25,646 nucleotides of DNA, taken from positions 1 to 25,646 of IMG/VR virus record IMGVR_UViG_3300044858_001362, one strand, 5' to 3'. This document shows, in pieces, positions 17,101-24,826 of this stretch (positions are counted from its first letter, which is position 1; each line of letters begins with the position of its first letter). Made by a program: the position numbers and the translations under genes. The stretch comes from a virus. The notes below the pieces were generated by a model. That model saw only the letters and a program-made list of their open reading frames with translations. It was not told the origin of the DNA and did not search any database.

Positions 17101-18953
17101 ATCCTCATAGGTAATAGTTGTGTGATTGTATTACCACTTACCGTAACCTGTTTAATCCCGTAAAAATGGGGACATATTAAAGGTTGTGAGGTATTACTCG
17201 CTTGTAGAAAGTTTCCTGGTGATGGTGAAAAGAATGTCTTTATTTCAAGTGGTTTATCATTTAGTGTAATACCTGATGGGATAAAGTTATATGTTCCAAA
17301 GTTTCTATTGTTGTTAATAGTTTTGGTATAGTTATTTATCTCATCACCATCTTCCTCATATAAAAAGTTTATAGCTTTACCCACCAAATTAGTTATTGGT
17401 GATATTTCTATTGGTTTAGATACATCTAATTTATCCGTCCAATCTAATCTATCTCCTTGTCCCACATAATCACTATATGGTTCCATTATATATGTTTCAC
17501 TCAAATATGGGTGTTTAACAAATACCATATTGAACTGTGTAATAATACCTTTAAGAAAATCTAATTGTTTGTAAGTTCCTGGTAGTTCAAACTGTTGGTT
17601 CACATCTACTGTTGAACCTAATATATTGTTTGGTGCGTCTGTAATTGTAACTACTGATACATCTTTAATAACATTAGGTGCTACAAATCTTCTACTATCT
17701 ATACAAGCGAAAGGGTCACCTATATAATATTTAACAACCATTTCAACAAAATCACCTTGTAGTAAAGGAATTGTAACTGCTGTTCCTGATGATACATTAA
17801 CTGTAAAGTCAAATAAATCAGGGAATGTTTGATATGGTATTACCGAATATCGTGTTGTTCTGTTTTTATACAAATAACATTCACCGTATATACCTGTTTG
17901 ATTATCTTGAAACGCTGATGGAACTTCTAAATCTAATGAATATGTAAAACTATAACTACCATTCTGTGGTGCTATAAATCTACTATTAGCAAAGTTCCAA
18001 CCGTATGGTGGATATGTTGCTCCATTATTGTAAATGTATTTATCCAATTCCACCCAACCTTCAATTACAGCACAAGTTGAACCTGATACAGAAAATCCTT
18101 GTGGTGTATCTGTAATTGATACCGCTGTTTGTGATGTTCCTAATGTTGCTCCCGTTGCTGATATATAATACCCATCGTTGTTGAATATGAGGGGCATATA
18201 TAAACGGTTGAAATATTCCGTATCACAAAAATTACTTTGTAATGTATAACCGTTCTGTTGGAATATTCTATTTAATACTGATTTGATTTGTATTGCTGGT
18301 TTAAAACCAGTCGTCTTCATAGGTGTTGTTATATTTGATATAGAACCCAAATTACCATATAATTCCAATACGGGTGACGCAGTATTACCTGATGTAATAA
18401 TTCTTCCTGTATCGTCATATAAATAACCTATGTGTTGAAATGGATATAATATCTGTCCGTCCTTTAATCCTCCCGATGTTGTTGTTCCTGTATATACTGC
18501 GTCCCAACTTAACTTTACATTTGTTGCGTTATATGTGTGGTTTAAATCTGTATAATTTATATCAGTAAGTAATTTATTACTGATATTATTAATAAACACT
18601 CCAACCTCATCTTGTATATTCACCTCATATTCTACCTTATCATTTGTAATAATAATCTTTAACAATCTTAATATACCATCAATTATTGTATTACCCTTGT
18701 AATTTACACTACATAACACAGATTTTTGTATATCAAACGATAGATTATCTGCGTTGACATTAAACATATAATTGAAGAAACTATTGTTTATTGATGTTCC
18801 TGGCACCCTAAAAGTTTGTGAATATCCACTATTACGACTTGTAATATCCTGTATCTCCGCAAAGGACATATTAAGATTTACTAATACATCATCGTATAAG
18901 TCAAGTATAATAGTTGAACCACTTAAATTGGTTACCTGAATGAGTGTCTCCAT
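14154..18953 (-). CDS. Giant tail-tip protein with Pro-Thr linkers and Cys-domain array
   Basis: A 1599-residue protein. Residues 1 to about 765 form a tail-tip/baseplate-like part: it opens METLIQVTNLSGSTIILDLYDD, then 'GYSQTFRVPGTSINNSFFNYMFNVN' and 'NTIIDGILRLLKI', a pattern I know from large tail proteins of Bacteroidota phages and prophages. From about 768 on, seven Pro-Thr-rich linkers (runs of PTPT with NT, AT, EP inserts) alternate with beta-rich domains of 75-95 residues, each with Cys. Two of these (1268-1352, 1421-1505) are a duplication. The last domain ends in a Cys-rich tail (CNVSADCDPC). This would be a tail-tip hub carrying an extended string of small exposed domains for host or surface binding. 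It starts 3 bases past the previous gene. The N-terminal hub role is inferred. Confidence 0.75.
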   Translation of the reverse strand: METLIQVTNLSGSTIILDLYDDVLVNLNMSFAEIQDITSRNSGYSQTFRVPGTSINNSFFNYMFNVNADNLSFDIQKSVLCSVNYKGNTIIDGILRLLKIIITNDKVEYEVNIQDEVGVFINNISNKLLTDINYTDLNHTYNATNVKLSWDAVYTGTTTSGGLKDGQILYPFQHIGYLYDDTGRIITSGNTASPVLELYGNLGSISNITTPMKTTGFKPAIQIKSVLNRIFQQNGYTLQSNFCDTEYFNRLYMPLIFNNDGYYISATGATLGTSQTAVSITDTPQGFSVSGSTCAVIEGWVELDKYIYNNGATYPPYGWNFANSRFIAPQNGSYSFTYSLDLEVPSAFQDNQTGIYGECYLYKNRTTRYSVIPYQTFPDLFDFTVNVSSGTAVTIPLLQGDFVEMVVKYYIGDPFACIDSRRFVAPNVIKDVSVVTITDAPNNILGSTVDVNQQFELPGTYKQLDFLKGIITQFNMVFVKHPYLSETYIMEPYSDYVGQGDRLDWTDKLDVSKPIEISPITNLVGKAINFLYEEDGDEINNYTKTINNNRNFGTYNFIPSGITLNDKPLEIKTFFSPSPGNFLQASNTSQPLICPHFYGIKQVTVSGNTITQLLPMRIKPRILHYCGRQNISGTWYFKDEVTELTDVYTNYPFLHHQEILPSTQAQQAVDLNFGNNNSPQDAVSPSFTNLTAYNLYYKDYIDNLLDADARMVSANFFLNIEDVTNLKYSDLIFVKDAYYRINKISNFNLLNYGTTKVELVKLLTVDIESIPSTPTPTPTNTPTVTPTATPTNTPTPTPTATNTPTPTPTSTPAPVGQCYCFPIYVTGNTLPPPEGGTIATLVYNDCFGVQTARAFSTGPGVYKQCIQSILGVVQFDPILTEGIDQSYLTLTYLEGNCNTGYVCTGYTPATPTPTPTATNTPTPTPTPEPPTPTPTSTPTSTPTPTPTPIPFSMTVYSGATLNNACASTTALTVWYVGSLGIGTDLYTTSGLTTPVEFGYYEFDSSTVYVVNIPSANDGRITAIVACPTPTPTPTPVPTTFTGYISYVSADNACAGGSFVPYFAYSFDGVGGDLCSATSIYGDIILSDIDPGSEFWISSGSQVRSFTKGLGITGNATPNGACGTCPTPTPTPTPTATATPTPTPDPYFYYLVEEYGCLEDGSCEYLSEFYVANNVALTIFEPNPRYRLDPTTTLILRATEAVSPQPGATLTTMSGAGTLTCSTLCPQPPTPTPTATPTVTPTPSPEPPTPTPTSTPTPTATATPTPTPFPTISVNYHGTTQPSGLFACNSGTAITVQLNAATFCDTTTFTSSFFTTLGTTTYWLSYDGNYLQIFHSGSSNTATRSIACQACNNTPPTPTPTPTVTPTNTPEPPTPTPTATPTNTPEPPTPTPTGTPTPTPTNTPEPPTPTPTSTPTPSPTPFPTISVNYHGTTQPSGYLACNSGTAITVTLNQPTFCATTTYTSSFFTSLGTNTFWLSYDGNYVQIFHSSGSNEATRSGSCQACNNTPPTPTPTNTPTPTPTNTPTPPDCECITILNEGGTTGNYTITNCNGTTQSPNLIAGASRTHCIQTGSSIIINSGFLTETYCGTPCNVSADCDPC
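14439..14693 (-). repeat. Duplicated Cys domain, C-terminal copy
   Basis: Encodes 85 residues (FPTISVNYHGTTQPSG ... CQACNN) that align without gaps to the copy at 14898-15152; by eye 69 of 85 residues are identical. Both copies share four Cys and the 'WLSYDGNY.QIFHS' core. The duplication included flanking linker sequence, since both copies are bounded by 'TPFP' and 'NNTPP'. Confidence 0.9.
14898..15152 (-). repeat. Duplicated Cys domain, N-terminal copy
   Basis: Partner of the copy at 14439-14693. Differences are scattered and mostly conservative (F/Y, T/S, L/V), so both copies appear to be under selection to keep the fold rather than one decaying. Confidence 0.9.
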
Positions 18954-18956
18954 AAA

Positions 18957-20225
18957 TTACATTTGTTGTGTTCTTGTTGGTGTAGAATATTTGTATTTGA
19001 AACTAACCTGTCTTAATCTCACATTTCCTTTTATTTGTCTCTTAAAGTCGCTGCTGGTGATATTGATTGGCAATAATTTGTTTGATACTATATCATCTAA
19101 CAAATATACCTGTGGTGATGTTAATAATTCCTCCAACCAATTCACACTATCTCTATCTATAAAATCACTCATCACCTCACCTTCTACTTCTAAACCTGTT
19201 GATATATTACTTGTTCCTCTCTCGTATGTTTTATAATCGTATGTTGTAGAAGCCCAAGTTCCATACGCTCTTTCGTATGTTCCTCTTGTAATTTTTATCG
19301 CCTCATCTTTACTACCATAAAATCTAAATGTGTCCCATACTCCATATCTATTTTGGAATATAACATCTCTCGGTTCGTATTTCTGCCAAGGACAATTCTT
19401 TTTATATATAATTCTTTTTTCATATTCGGTAGACATAGATAGTTCAACTCTAATCCAATCCTTTGTTTGTGAATTGGCTGTTAATATATCTTGTATTGTT
19501 CCCGACATATAATATCCATTAATGGTGCTCGCTGTATATGAACCATTATTACTTGTATAACCTGTGCTTGTTCCATCTGTAAAATAAAATGTTGCTGTAT
19601 AACCTAACCTTGATATGTTAGCGTCTTCACCTGCTTGATTATCTCCCGCTAATACTCCAATACAAATTGGTTCGTCTGCTTCCCTGTATTGTGTTAGTGG
19701 TTGATTAGATAAAATATATCTATTTGTTGCTTTGAAATAATTTGTATTAACCCAATTATATCCTTCACTAAATTGATGAACCCCGTTAAATACATTTAAT
19801 ACTCCTGTGCTTGTTGATGATAATGTTGTTCCTGTTGAAGCTGTCCCATTACCATTATATAATACTGTTGAACCTGATAATGATGTTGAATATTCTTCCC
19901 CACACATTACATAGTATGTTCCTAATGTTGTCTTTAATGTATAAGGAACCCAATTCAAATCAGCGGTATTACCACTATATAAATCCTGTGATAATTGTAA
20001 TTGTAAGTATCTACTTAAATCTAACATACCAACTCCTGATGGGTTTGGTGTTTGTCTTACTCTACCCAAATAGGTATAAGATACTGCTTCATTTGTCTTT
20101 GCGAATAAATCAAAGACATACTTAAACTTAAAGTTTGATACTACCTGATTTGATGATACTGTTAATACATTATCACTATACGCCTGTTTTATATATTGTG
20201 GTGTTTGTGTTACCGTTACTGCCAT
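18957..20225 (-). CDS. Conserved tail structural protein
   Basis: A 422-residue, Tyr/Thr/Ser-rich, mostly beta protein. Its conserved-looking core is at 280-305 (WQKYEPRDVIFQNRYGVWDTFRFYGSK), and I recall this motif from uncharacterised tail proteins encoded next to the large tail-tip gene in Bacteroidota phages. The N-terminus (VTQTPQYIKQAYSDNVLTV) and the C-terminal 'SDFIDRDSVNWLEELLTSPQVYLL' with 'FKYKYSTPTR' also look domain-like. No signal peptide or membrane segment is seen. It is packed tightly between the gp10-like gene (1 base) and the tail-tip gene (3 bases), so it probably joins tail-tip or distal-tail assembly. The exact role is unknown. Confidence 0.7.
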   Translation of the reverse strand: MAVTVTQTPQYIKQAYSDNVLTVSSNQVVSNFKFKYVFDLFAKTNEAVSYTYLGRVRQTPNPSGVGMLDLSRYLQLQLSQDLYSGNTADLNWVPYTLKTTLGTYYVMCGEEYSTSLSGSTVLYNGNGTASTGTTLSSTSTGVLNVFNGVHQFSEGYNWVNTNYFKATNRYILSNQPLTQYREADEPICIGVLAGDNQAGEDANISRLGYTATFYFTDGTSTGYTSNNGSYTASTINGYYMSGTIQDILTANSQTKDWIRVELSMSTEYEKRIIYKKNCPWQKYEPRDVIFQNRYGVWDTFRFYGSKDEAIKITRGTYERAYGTWASTTYDYKTYERGTSNISTGLEVEGEVMSDFIDRDSVNWLEELLTSPQVYLLDDIVSNKLLPINITSSDFKRQIKGNVRLRQVSFKYKYSTPTRTQQM

Positions 20226-20226
20226 A

Positions 20227-20799
20227 TTAATTGTATTTTTCTAAAACTCTCTTCATATTATCTATTATATAATCTTCTATATTAACCATATAATCGTCCG
20301 CTATTTGTTCCCCAAACTCTTCCAAAAATCTCTCGTTGATTGTTGATATAATGTTTGTAGCTTCAATACCCTCTTTAAGTATATTCGTTCTTATTGCGAA
20401 CGCTAAACTCATAGTGGATAATTCTGTTCTAATTCCTTTTGTTTCTATCCAATTCATTATGGATTTAAGAAATGGTGATGAACCACCACCTCCTCTTTTT
20501 CTTCCTTCCTGAAACCTACCACCTCTTACACCCTGGTCTAAATAATATATATAATCAGGTAGTCCAAATATAATCTCGTATGTTCCATCATCGTTGGTTA
20601 TAATCTCATAACCTGCTTCTAACGCTCTACCTGACGCAATACTATTTGCGGTCACAGGACTAAACCCACTCTTTGCTTGTCCGTCCTTTCCTAACCCGTG
20701 TGGTCTATTCTTTCCTAACTCTTCCCTATAAATCTTCAACCACTCTCGTGCTGACCTTTGTAGGGATTGTCTTAATAATAATCTTTCAGGTATTGCCAT
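20227..20799 (-). CDS. HK97 gp10-like neck/tail completion protein
   Basis: A 190-residue protein. The middle reads FGLPDYIYYLDQGVRGG (79-94), a Gly-rich basic loop (GRKRGGGGSSPF, 99-110), then LKSIMNWIETKGI (111-123) and SLAFAIRTNILKEGIEATN (131-149). The 'Y..lDqGv' plus 'i..wi..KGi ... lAf.I...I...Gi..t' order is what I recognise in HK97 gp10-like proteins, which work at the head-tail joint or in finishing the tail. Helices dominate both ends. It overlaps the upstream gene as TAATG, implying coupled translation in roughly equal amounts. Confidence 0.7.
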   Translation of the reverse strand: MAIPERLLLRQSLQRSAREWLKIYREELGKNRPHGLGKDGQAKSGFSPVTANSIASGRALEAGYEIITNDDGTYEIIFGLPDYIYYLDQGVRGGRFQEGRKRGGGGSSPFLKSIMNWIETKGIRTELSTMSLAFAIRTNILKEGIEATNIISTINERFLEEFGEQIADDYMVNIEDYIIDNMKRVLEKYN

Positions 20800-21290
20800 T
20801 ATTCAAAACTATCAAATGGTGCGTCACATCTATCAAGTGGTTGTGCTAATGTGATGTTTATGGTTGCGAAGTATCCACAGACATAGTCGTCAAACTTGTC
20901 CGCAAATGGTTGTAATTGAACTGGTAAATCTATTTGATATATCCCTGTATAATCTCCATTCTCTGCTGTATATGAGAAAGCGAACTGTGCTATTACATCT
21001 TGTAATATTTGGTTCATATCACTCATAATATCTAATAGGTTGTCGTCTGTGTAATTAACAACTCTATCCATCATAATCAATCTAACTGAATATTGTAAAT
21101 CTCTTTCATCTACTACTGTATTATCAGGTATAACAAACATATAAGGGTATTGTGTAGTTGTGTCTCCCTGGTTCTTGAATGTAACATCTTCTATAAATCC
21201 AAACCCAAAGTCCTTAATCTGTTGGTGTTTTTCATATATCTTTTTCAGGTCTTTAACAAACCCCCTTAATGTTTTTAATTTAATACTCAT
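20799..21290 (-). CDS. Tail terminator-like protein
   Basis: A 163-residue alpha/beta protein: helix with 'LRGFVKDLKKIYEKHQQIKDFGFG', then YPYMFVIPDN, 'YSVRLIMMDRV', 'IMSDMNQILQDVIAQF', and an end with 'LQPFADKFDDYVCGYFATINITLAQPLDRCDAP'. This order of strand, Asp-rich turn and helix matches small neck or tail-terminator proteins in related phages, often encoded just before a gp10-like protein. These cap the tail tube and join it to the head. The ATG overlaps the upstream stop by four bases (ATGA). Family assignment rests on pattern and order, not on a decisive motif. Confidence 0.55.
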   Translation of the reverse strand: MSIKLKTLRGFVKDLKKIYEKHQQIKDFGFGFIEDVTFKNQGDTTTQYPYMFVIPDNTVVDERDLQYSVRLIMMDRVVNYTDDNLLDIMSDMNQILQDVIAQFAFSYTAENGDYTGIYQIDLPVQLQPFADKFDDYVCGYFATINITLAQPLDRCDAPFDSFE

Positions 21291-22075
21291 AGGTTCATTT
21301 TGTTTTGTTGTTGAAGAATAAGTTGTTTCTCATCTTCTATCTTTAATTTAATATATGTTAAATGGTTAAAACATTCAACTAGCGGACGACCCGTCACATA
21401 ATCTATTTTGGTAAAATCATCTCCTGTTAAAGTCATAATCATCTTATACCAGGGTAAATTGGTTTGTTCTTCCTCTTCGTCCTTCTCTTCTTTTGGTTTA
21501 GTAGGTAAATCATCATCACCAAATAATACCACAAAGTCCTTTCTCATCTGCGCTAAAAAGGTAAATAGGTTCTTGAATATCCCAAAGAAATATTGTAGTG
21601 GTAGGTCTTTGAATATCTCACTCTGTATTTCGTGTTGTTCTACATCGTATGGACTTATCTTACCATTTATTTCAGGTCTGTATAGTAAAGCACATATCTT
21701 ATGTATATTCATATATATGGACGCTTCGTTCTTAATTAAATTGATTATATCAACATACTCACCAAAAGTCATCTTATTAAACACCACACCCACATAATTT
21801 ACATCTTTATAAGTAAATGAGGGTATATATCCAACATCGTGAGAACTGACCTTATTTTGGAGATATATGGATAATTCCGCCATATCATCAGGGTTCAACT
21901 CTCGTAGTATGGTATATGGTATATTAAGTATTACACCAATTATATCGTGTGCTTTATCTATTACATTCTCACTCAAAGACATTCTCCTCATTATCTCGCC
22001 ATAGTGGCTCACCGTAATTTCGTCTGGCAAAGTATAATCAATACCATCAATCTCTATGTCTATCTGTTTTATCAT
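21287..22075 (-). CDS. Unassigned tail-module protein, possible assembly chaperone
   Basis: A 262-residue, largely helical acidic protein. Segments include DIEIDGIDYTLPDEITVSHYGEIM near the start, 'MTFGEYVDIINLIKN' in the middle, 'LPLQYFFGIFKNLFTFLAQM', an acidic Lys/Glu linker at about 193-204, then 'LPWYKMIMTLTGDDFTKIDYVTGRPLVECFNHLTYIK'. The W-Y...LtgdD..K.D.v...pl.e...hL' ending occurs in proteins that precede tape measure or neck genes in Bacteroidota phages, and I suspect a tail assembly chaperone or hub-assembly protein. I found no convincing programmed frameshift, the usual mark of chaperone pairs. It starts in a TAATG overlap with TerL. Confidence 0.5.
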   Translation of the reverse strand: MIKQIDIEIDGIDYTLPDEITVSHYGEIMRRMSLSENVIDKAHDIIGVILNIPYTILRELNPDDMAELSIYLQNKVSSHDVGYIPSFTYKDVNYVGVVFNKMTFGEYVDIINLIKNEASIYMNIHKICALLYRPEINGKISPYDVEQHEIQSEIFKDLPLQYFFGIFKNLFTFLAQMRKDFVVLFGDDDLPTKPKEEKDEEEEQTNLPWYKMIMTLTGDDFTKIDYVTGRPLVECFNHLTYIKLKIEDEKQLILQQQNKMNL

Positions 22076-23298
22076 TACGCTACTACAAACTTTTTAGGAA
22101 CATTATTTCTTTTACTCTCTACTGCGAACGCTAAACTCATCACACAATCATCGTGAAACCCTGCTGGTGCGAAATACCTAATCTTCCTTGACTTTGTGCT
22201 ATACTCAAATGTGAAGACCCTTAATTCTGTGTCTAATGGTTCAAACAGTTGTTTAGTTGGGAGTAGTATTGTCTGTTCGTTTATTTGAACTATAAGGTTT
22301 CCAATTATCTCTTCCTTGTTTTGGTTGGTTGTGTGGAACGCTTCTATCTTTCTATACCTTTGGAATATCTGTTCGTATATCACATCACCAATACTATTCA
22401 CCTCCACTATTGCTCGTGCGTTATATTTCTGTAATATCCTTACAATCTCATCTACTATGTTCGTCCAATTATTTCTTCTCTCTCTGTATATATAAACTAC
22501 CTGATTGAAATTATTTATTATAGTCAATACAGTAAAGTCATTCTGTCTACCTAAATCTATTCCCGCCCAATACCTTTCACTCTCCACAGGTTCTTGCCAT
22601 CTCGTTATTAGTTGCGCCTGATGATAGTGTCTAAACACCTCTCCACCATCTTCAATAAACTCCGCCATAATCTCTTGACGGAATATATCATCAGGTAGGC
22701 TATTTTTCGCCTCGTTAATTTCATCTTCTGTAATAAAGGGTGTGTCATAACTTGTATATTTTAAGGATAAATAATCAGGTGTCTCTTCACTTACACCTTT
22801 ATTGTATAGGTTATAAAAATAGTTCTTACCCTTTGGTGTGGATATAAACAATATCTTCTTACCTCTTACTAATGTTGCTGGTCTTAATACTTCATTCCAT
22901 ACCTCATCTCTAATGAACGCAGCTTCATCTACTACGAGAAAATCTAATGTATAACCTCGTAGGTTGTCTGGTTTCTCTCCTGACTTAAAGTGTATGGTTG
23001 AACCGTTTGTTAGTTTAATCCATACCTCGCTTCTATTTGTGGTCTTAATTAATCCTGTTTCCTTTAAGGCTTTAACCAATTCATCAAACACTTTCTTTGC
23101 TTGTGAATAGATAGGACTAACCCAAAACCCAACACTATTATCATTTTCTAAACACCATTTTAATATTAAGTTCTGTGCTAATAATGATTTACCGAACTGT
23201 CTACCACAATCAATAATGATATACTTTGCCAAAGAACTTTCAATCTGGTTGATACACTCTCGTTGTTTTGCGTGTGGTTTGAATAATCTTATATTCAT
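22075..23298 (-). CDS. terL: Large terminase subunit (ATPase-nuclease packaging motor)
   Basis: A 407-residue protein, a normal TerL length. Walker A is CGRQFGKS at 31-38; Walker B is FLVVDEAAF at 120-128 with catalytic Glu125; the coupling motif is ISTPKG at 152-157. The C-terminal RNase H-like nuclease has Asp248 (GIDLGRQNDF), Glu299 (IVEVNSIGD) and the Asp pair 383-384 (FHDDCVMSLAFA), all intact. TerL pumps DNA into the prohead through the portal and cuts it at the end. Its ATG overlaps the stop of the methyltransferase-like gene (TAATG), and its own stop overlaps the next ATG in the same way, so it sits inside a tightly coupled set. Both enzymatic halves appear functional. Confidence 0.95.
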   Translation of the reverse strand: MNIRLFKPHAKQRECINQIESSLAKYIIIDCGRQFGKSLLAQNLILKWCLENDNSVGFWVSPIYSQAKKVFDELVKALKETGLIKTTNRSEVWIKLTNGSTIHFKSGEKPDNLRGYTLDFLVVDEAAFIRDEVWNEVLRPATLVRGKKILFISTPKGKNYFYNLYNKGVSEETPDYLSLKYTSYDTPFITEDEINEAKNSLPDDIFRQEIMAEFIEDGGEVFRHYHQAQLITRWQEPVESERYWAGIDLGRQNDFTVLTIINNFNQVVYIYRERRNNWTNIVDEIVRILQKYNARAIVEVNSIGDVIYEQIFQRYRKIEAFHTTNQNKEEIIGNLIVQINEQTILLPTKQLFEPLDTELRVFTFEYSTKSRKIRYFAPAGFHDDCVMSLAFAVESKRNNVPKKFVVA

Positions 23299-23843
23299 TA
23301 AAATACTTGTTTGTGATATGATAATATCTTATTTGGTTGTCGTCCAAACTTTACCCACGCGTATCTACCAAACCATCTTTTATCTCCTACGATGTGTAGG
23401 TTCTGTATATACCAACCTTTGTTCTCCATCTCTTCAACTCTGTTCGGTGTAAAAACATTTAACGATGAAAAGTTAATCAACCAATATATCTCTCGTCTTG
23501 TTGTCTCCATCGCCTTTTGATGAAACGACCAAAACAATTTGCGTGGGACAAATGGTGGGTTTGATAATGTTATATCTACATCACCTTCATAAGTTAGATA
23601 GTCCTTACCCATATTAATCTCACAGAATATATTATCTGTATTAGTTGGTAAGTTATTGTAGAACGCTCCATCACCAAAACAAGGTTCCATTACTTTATCT
23701 CCGTCCTTAAAATCAATAAGGGATATAAGATGTTTAGCCATACCCTCACTTGTATAACATATAGTAGGGTCTTTAATAACCATCTCTGTTAAGTGGTCTG
23801 TTCCACTCTGTTCTTTTTTCCAATCCCAAATCTGTTGTCTCAT
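23298..23843 (-). CDS. Short N6-adenine DNA methyltransferase-like protein
   Basis: A 181-residue Rossmann-fold methyltransferase. Motif X-like CYTSEGMAKHLI (29-40) precedes SAM-binding motif I, VMEPCFGDGAFY (51-62), an acidic residue after the second strand (FCEINMG, Glu75), and motif IV NPPF (95-98), where the target amine is flipped in. This order is that of gamma-class adenine N6 methyltransferases. At 181 residues there is little room for a target recognition domain, so specificity may be low or supplied by a partner. Likely effect is modification of phage DNA against host restriction, or an unconventional substrate. It lies between the glycosyltransferase (5-base gap) and TerL (TAATG overlap). 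Confidence 0.75.
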   Translation of the reverse strand: MRQQIWDWKKEQSGTDHLTEMVIKDPTICYTSEGMAKHLISLIDFKDGDKVMEPCFGDGAFYNNLPTNTDNIFCEINMGKDYLTYEGDVDITLSNPPFVPRKLFWSFHQKAMETTRREIYWLINFSSLNVFTPNRVEEMENKGWYIQNLHIVGDKRWFGRYAWVKFGRQPNKILSYHKQVF

Positions 23844-23848
23844 AATAA

Positions 23849-24424
23849 TTAATTGTGTATATATAATACTTTATTTACTTTTCTCGGTTTAATCCCTCTA
23901 AAAGTTCTTAAAAACTCCTCAACATATAAACCATCTGCTTCGTTCTTATCTACTTGTAACCTTATATCCTTACCATATCTTGTGCGAACTATAAAGTTTC
24001 CTATATCAATCCTGTATGTCTTTGGTTCACTATCCACAGGTATATAATTATTATTGACCCAATTATGAACCATATTACAATATACAAAGTGTGTTCCGTC
24101 CGCTACCTTTAACATCTCATCTACAAACACAGGAACATAGTAGTTGTCGTCACCAGTCATACATACCCACTCTTCTGTTGAGTTGTCTAATCCATATTGA
24201 CGAGGTGTGTGTCCCCAATCATTATAGTTCTTATCTAAATGTGTAAATCTAATCTGTGGGTGGTTTTGGTATATTTCTTTAACCTTATCATAATCATTTG
24301 TTTCCCCATCTATAACAATATGTGCCGTCCAATTATTATTTGTTTGGCAAACCAAAGACGCTATTATTACCATTATCTTTTCAGGTCTGTTATATGTTGG
24401 TATAATAAAATCTATTCTACTCAT
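23849..24424 (-). CDS. Family 2-like (GT-A) glycosyltransferase
   Basis: A 191-residue GT-A type enzyme consisting of little more than the catalytic domain. It opens with the nucleotide-sugar binding strand FIIPTYNRPEKI (6-17), followed by HIVIDGETNDYDKV (35-48), the 'TPRQYGLDNSTEEWVCMTGDDNYY' segment with the metal-binding DDN at 92-94 (DXD equivalent), and an acidic stretch NEADGLYVEEFL (161-172) where the catalytic base is expected. No membrane segment is seen, so it is cytoplasmic. Its acceptor is unknown: modified DNA, virion proteins and host surface sugars are all possible. It lies just after the small terminase and before the methyltransferase-like gene. Confidence 0.8.
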   Translation of the reverse strand: MSRIDFIIPTYNRPEKIMVIIASLVCQTNNNWTAHIVIDGETNDYDKVKEIYQNHPQIRFTHLDKNYNDWGHTPRQYGLDNSTEEWVCMTGDDNYYVPVFVDEMLKVADGTHFVYCNMVHNWVNNNYIPVDSEPKTYRIDIGNFIVRTRYGKDIRLQVDKNEADGLYVEEFLRTFRGIKPRKVNKVLYIHN

Positions 24425-24427
24425 ACA

Positions 24428-24826
24428 TTAATTTTCTTCATCACCAAAGGATACTCTTATTATTCCCTCGTGTTTAACATTTATTTTTTCAGGTGCGTCT
24501 ATACCTTGTATTTTTCGTATATCCTCCAATAGTTTCCTTGATGTTCCAAAGTCACCTGTCTCTCTTGCTTCTTTGTATAGGTCATACATCTCGTATATTT
24601 GTTTATTTATTAATTGGTCTGTTTCCAGAGCGAACCTTGATTTAATAATACTCCAACACTTATTCCATTCTTTATAGGCGTTGTGTTTAGACATATCATA
24701 CTCCTCTATGAACCAATCAATAAACATCGTATAGTTTAGATGGTCTTTGATTATCTTTTCAACACAGGTTTGTAACCTCTTTTCTAATTCTAACTTTGTG
24801 CTCTTTCTAAACTCTCTCTTATCCAT
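24428..24826 (-). CDS. terS: Small terminase subunit
   Basis: A 132-residue, highly charged helical protein. It reads MDKREFRKSTKLELEKRLQ, then 'HLNYTMFIDWFIEEYDMSKHNAYKEWNKCW' and 'LYKEARETGDFGTSRKLLEDIRKIQGI'. The first part fits an HTH-type DNA-binding region, the second an oligomerising helical hairpin, and the 'L..A...gD......L.di.ki.Gi' ending is familiar from small terminases of Bacteroidota phages. TerS recognises the packaging site and starts TerL. I chose the ATG at 24826 (37 bases inside the upstream gene, with AAGAGAATT before it) over a TTG start at 24865, which would add 13 basic residues and deepen the overlap. Confidence 0.7.
   Translation of the reverse strand: MDKREFRKSTKLELEKRLQTCVEKIIKDHLNYTMFIDWFIEEYDMSKHNAYKEWNKCWSIIKSRFALETDQLINKQIYEMYDLYKEARETGDFGTSRKLLEDIRKIQGIDAPEKINVKHEGIIRVSFGDEEN

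Noticed and set aside
21287-22075. Programmed -1 frameshift in the possible tail chaperone gene
   Set aside because: No clear slippery heptamer with a long second frame was found; the next gene starts at its own ATG in a 4-base overlap.
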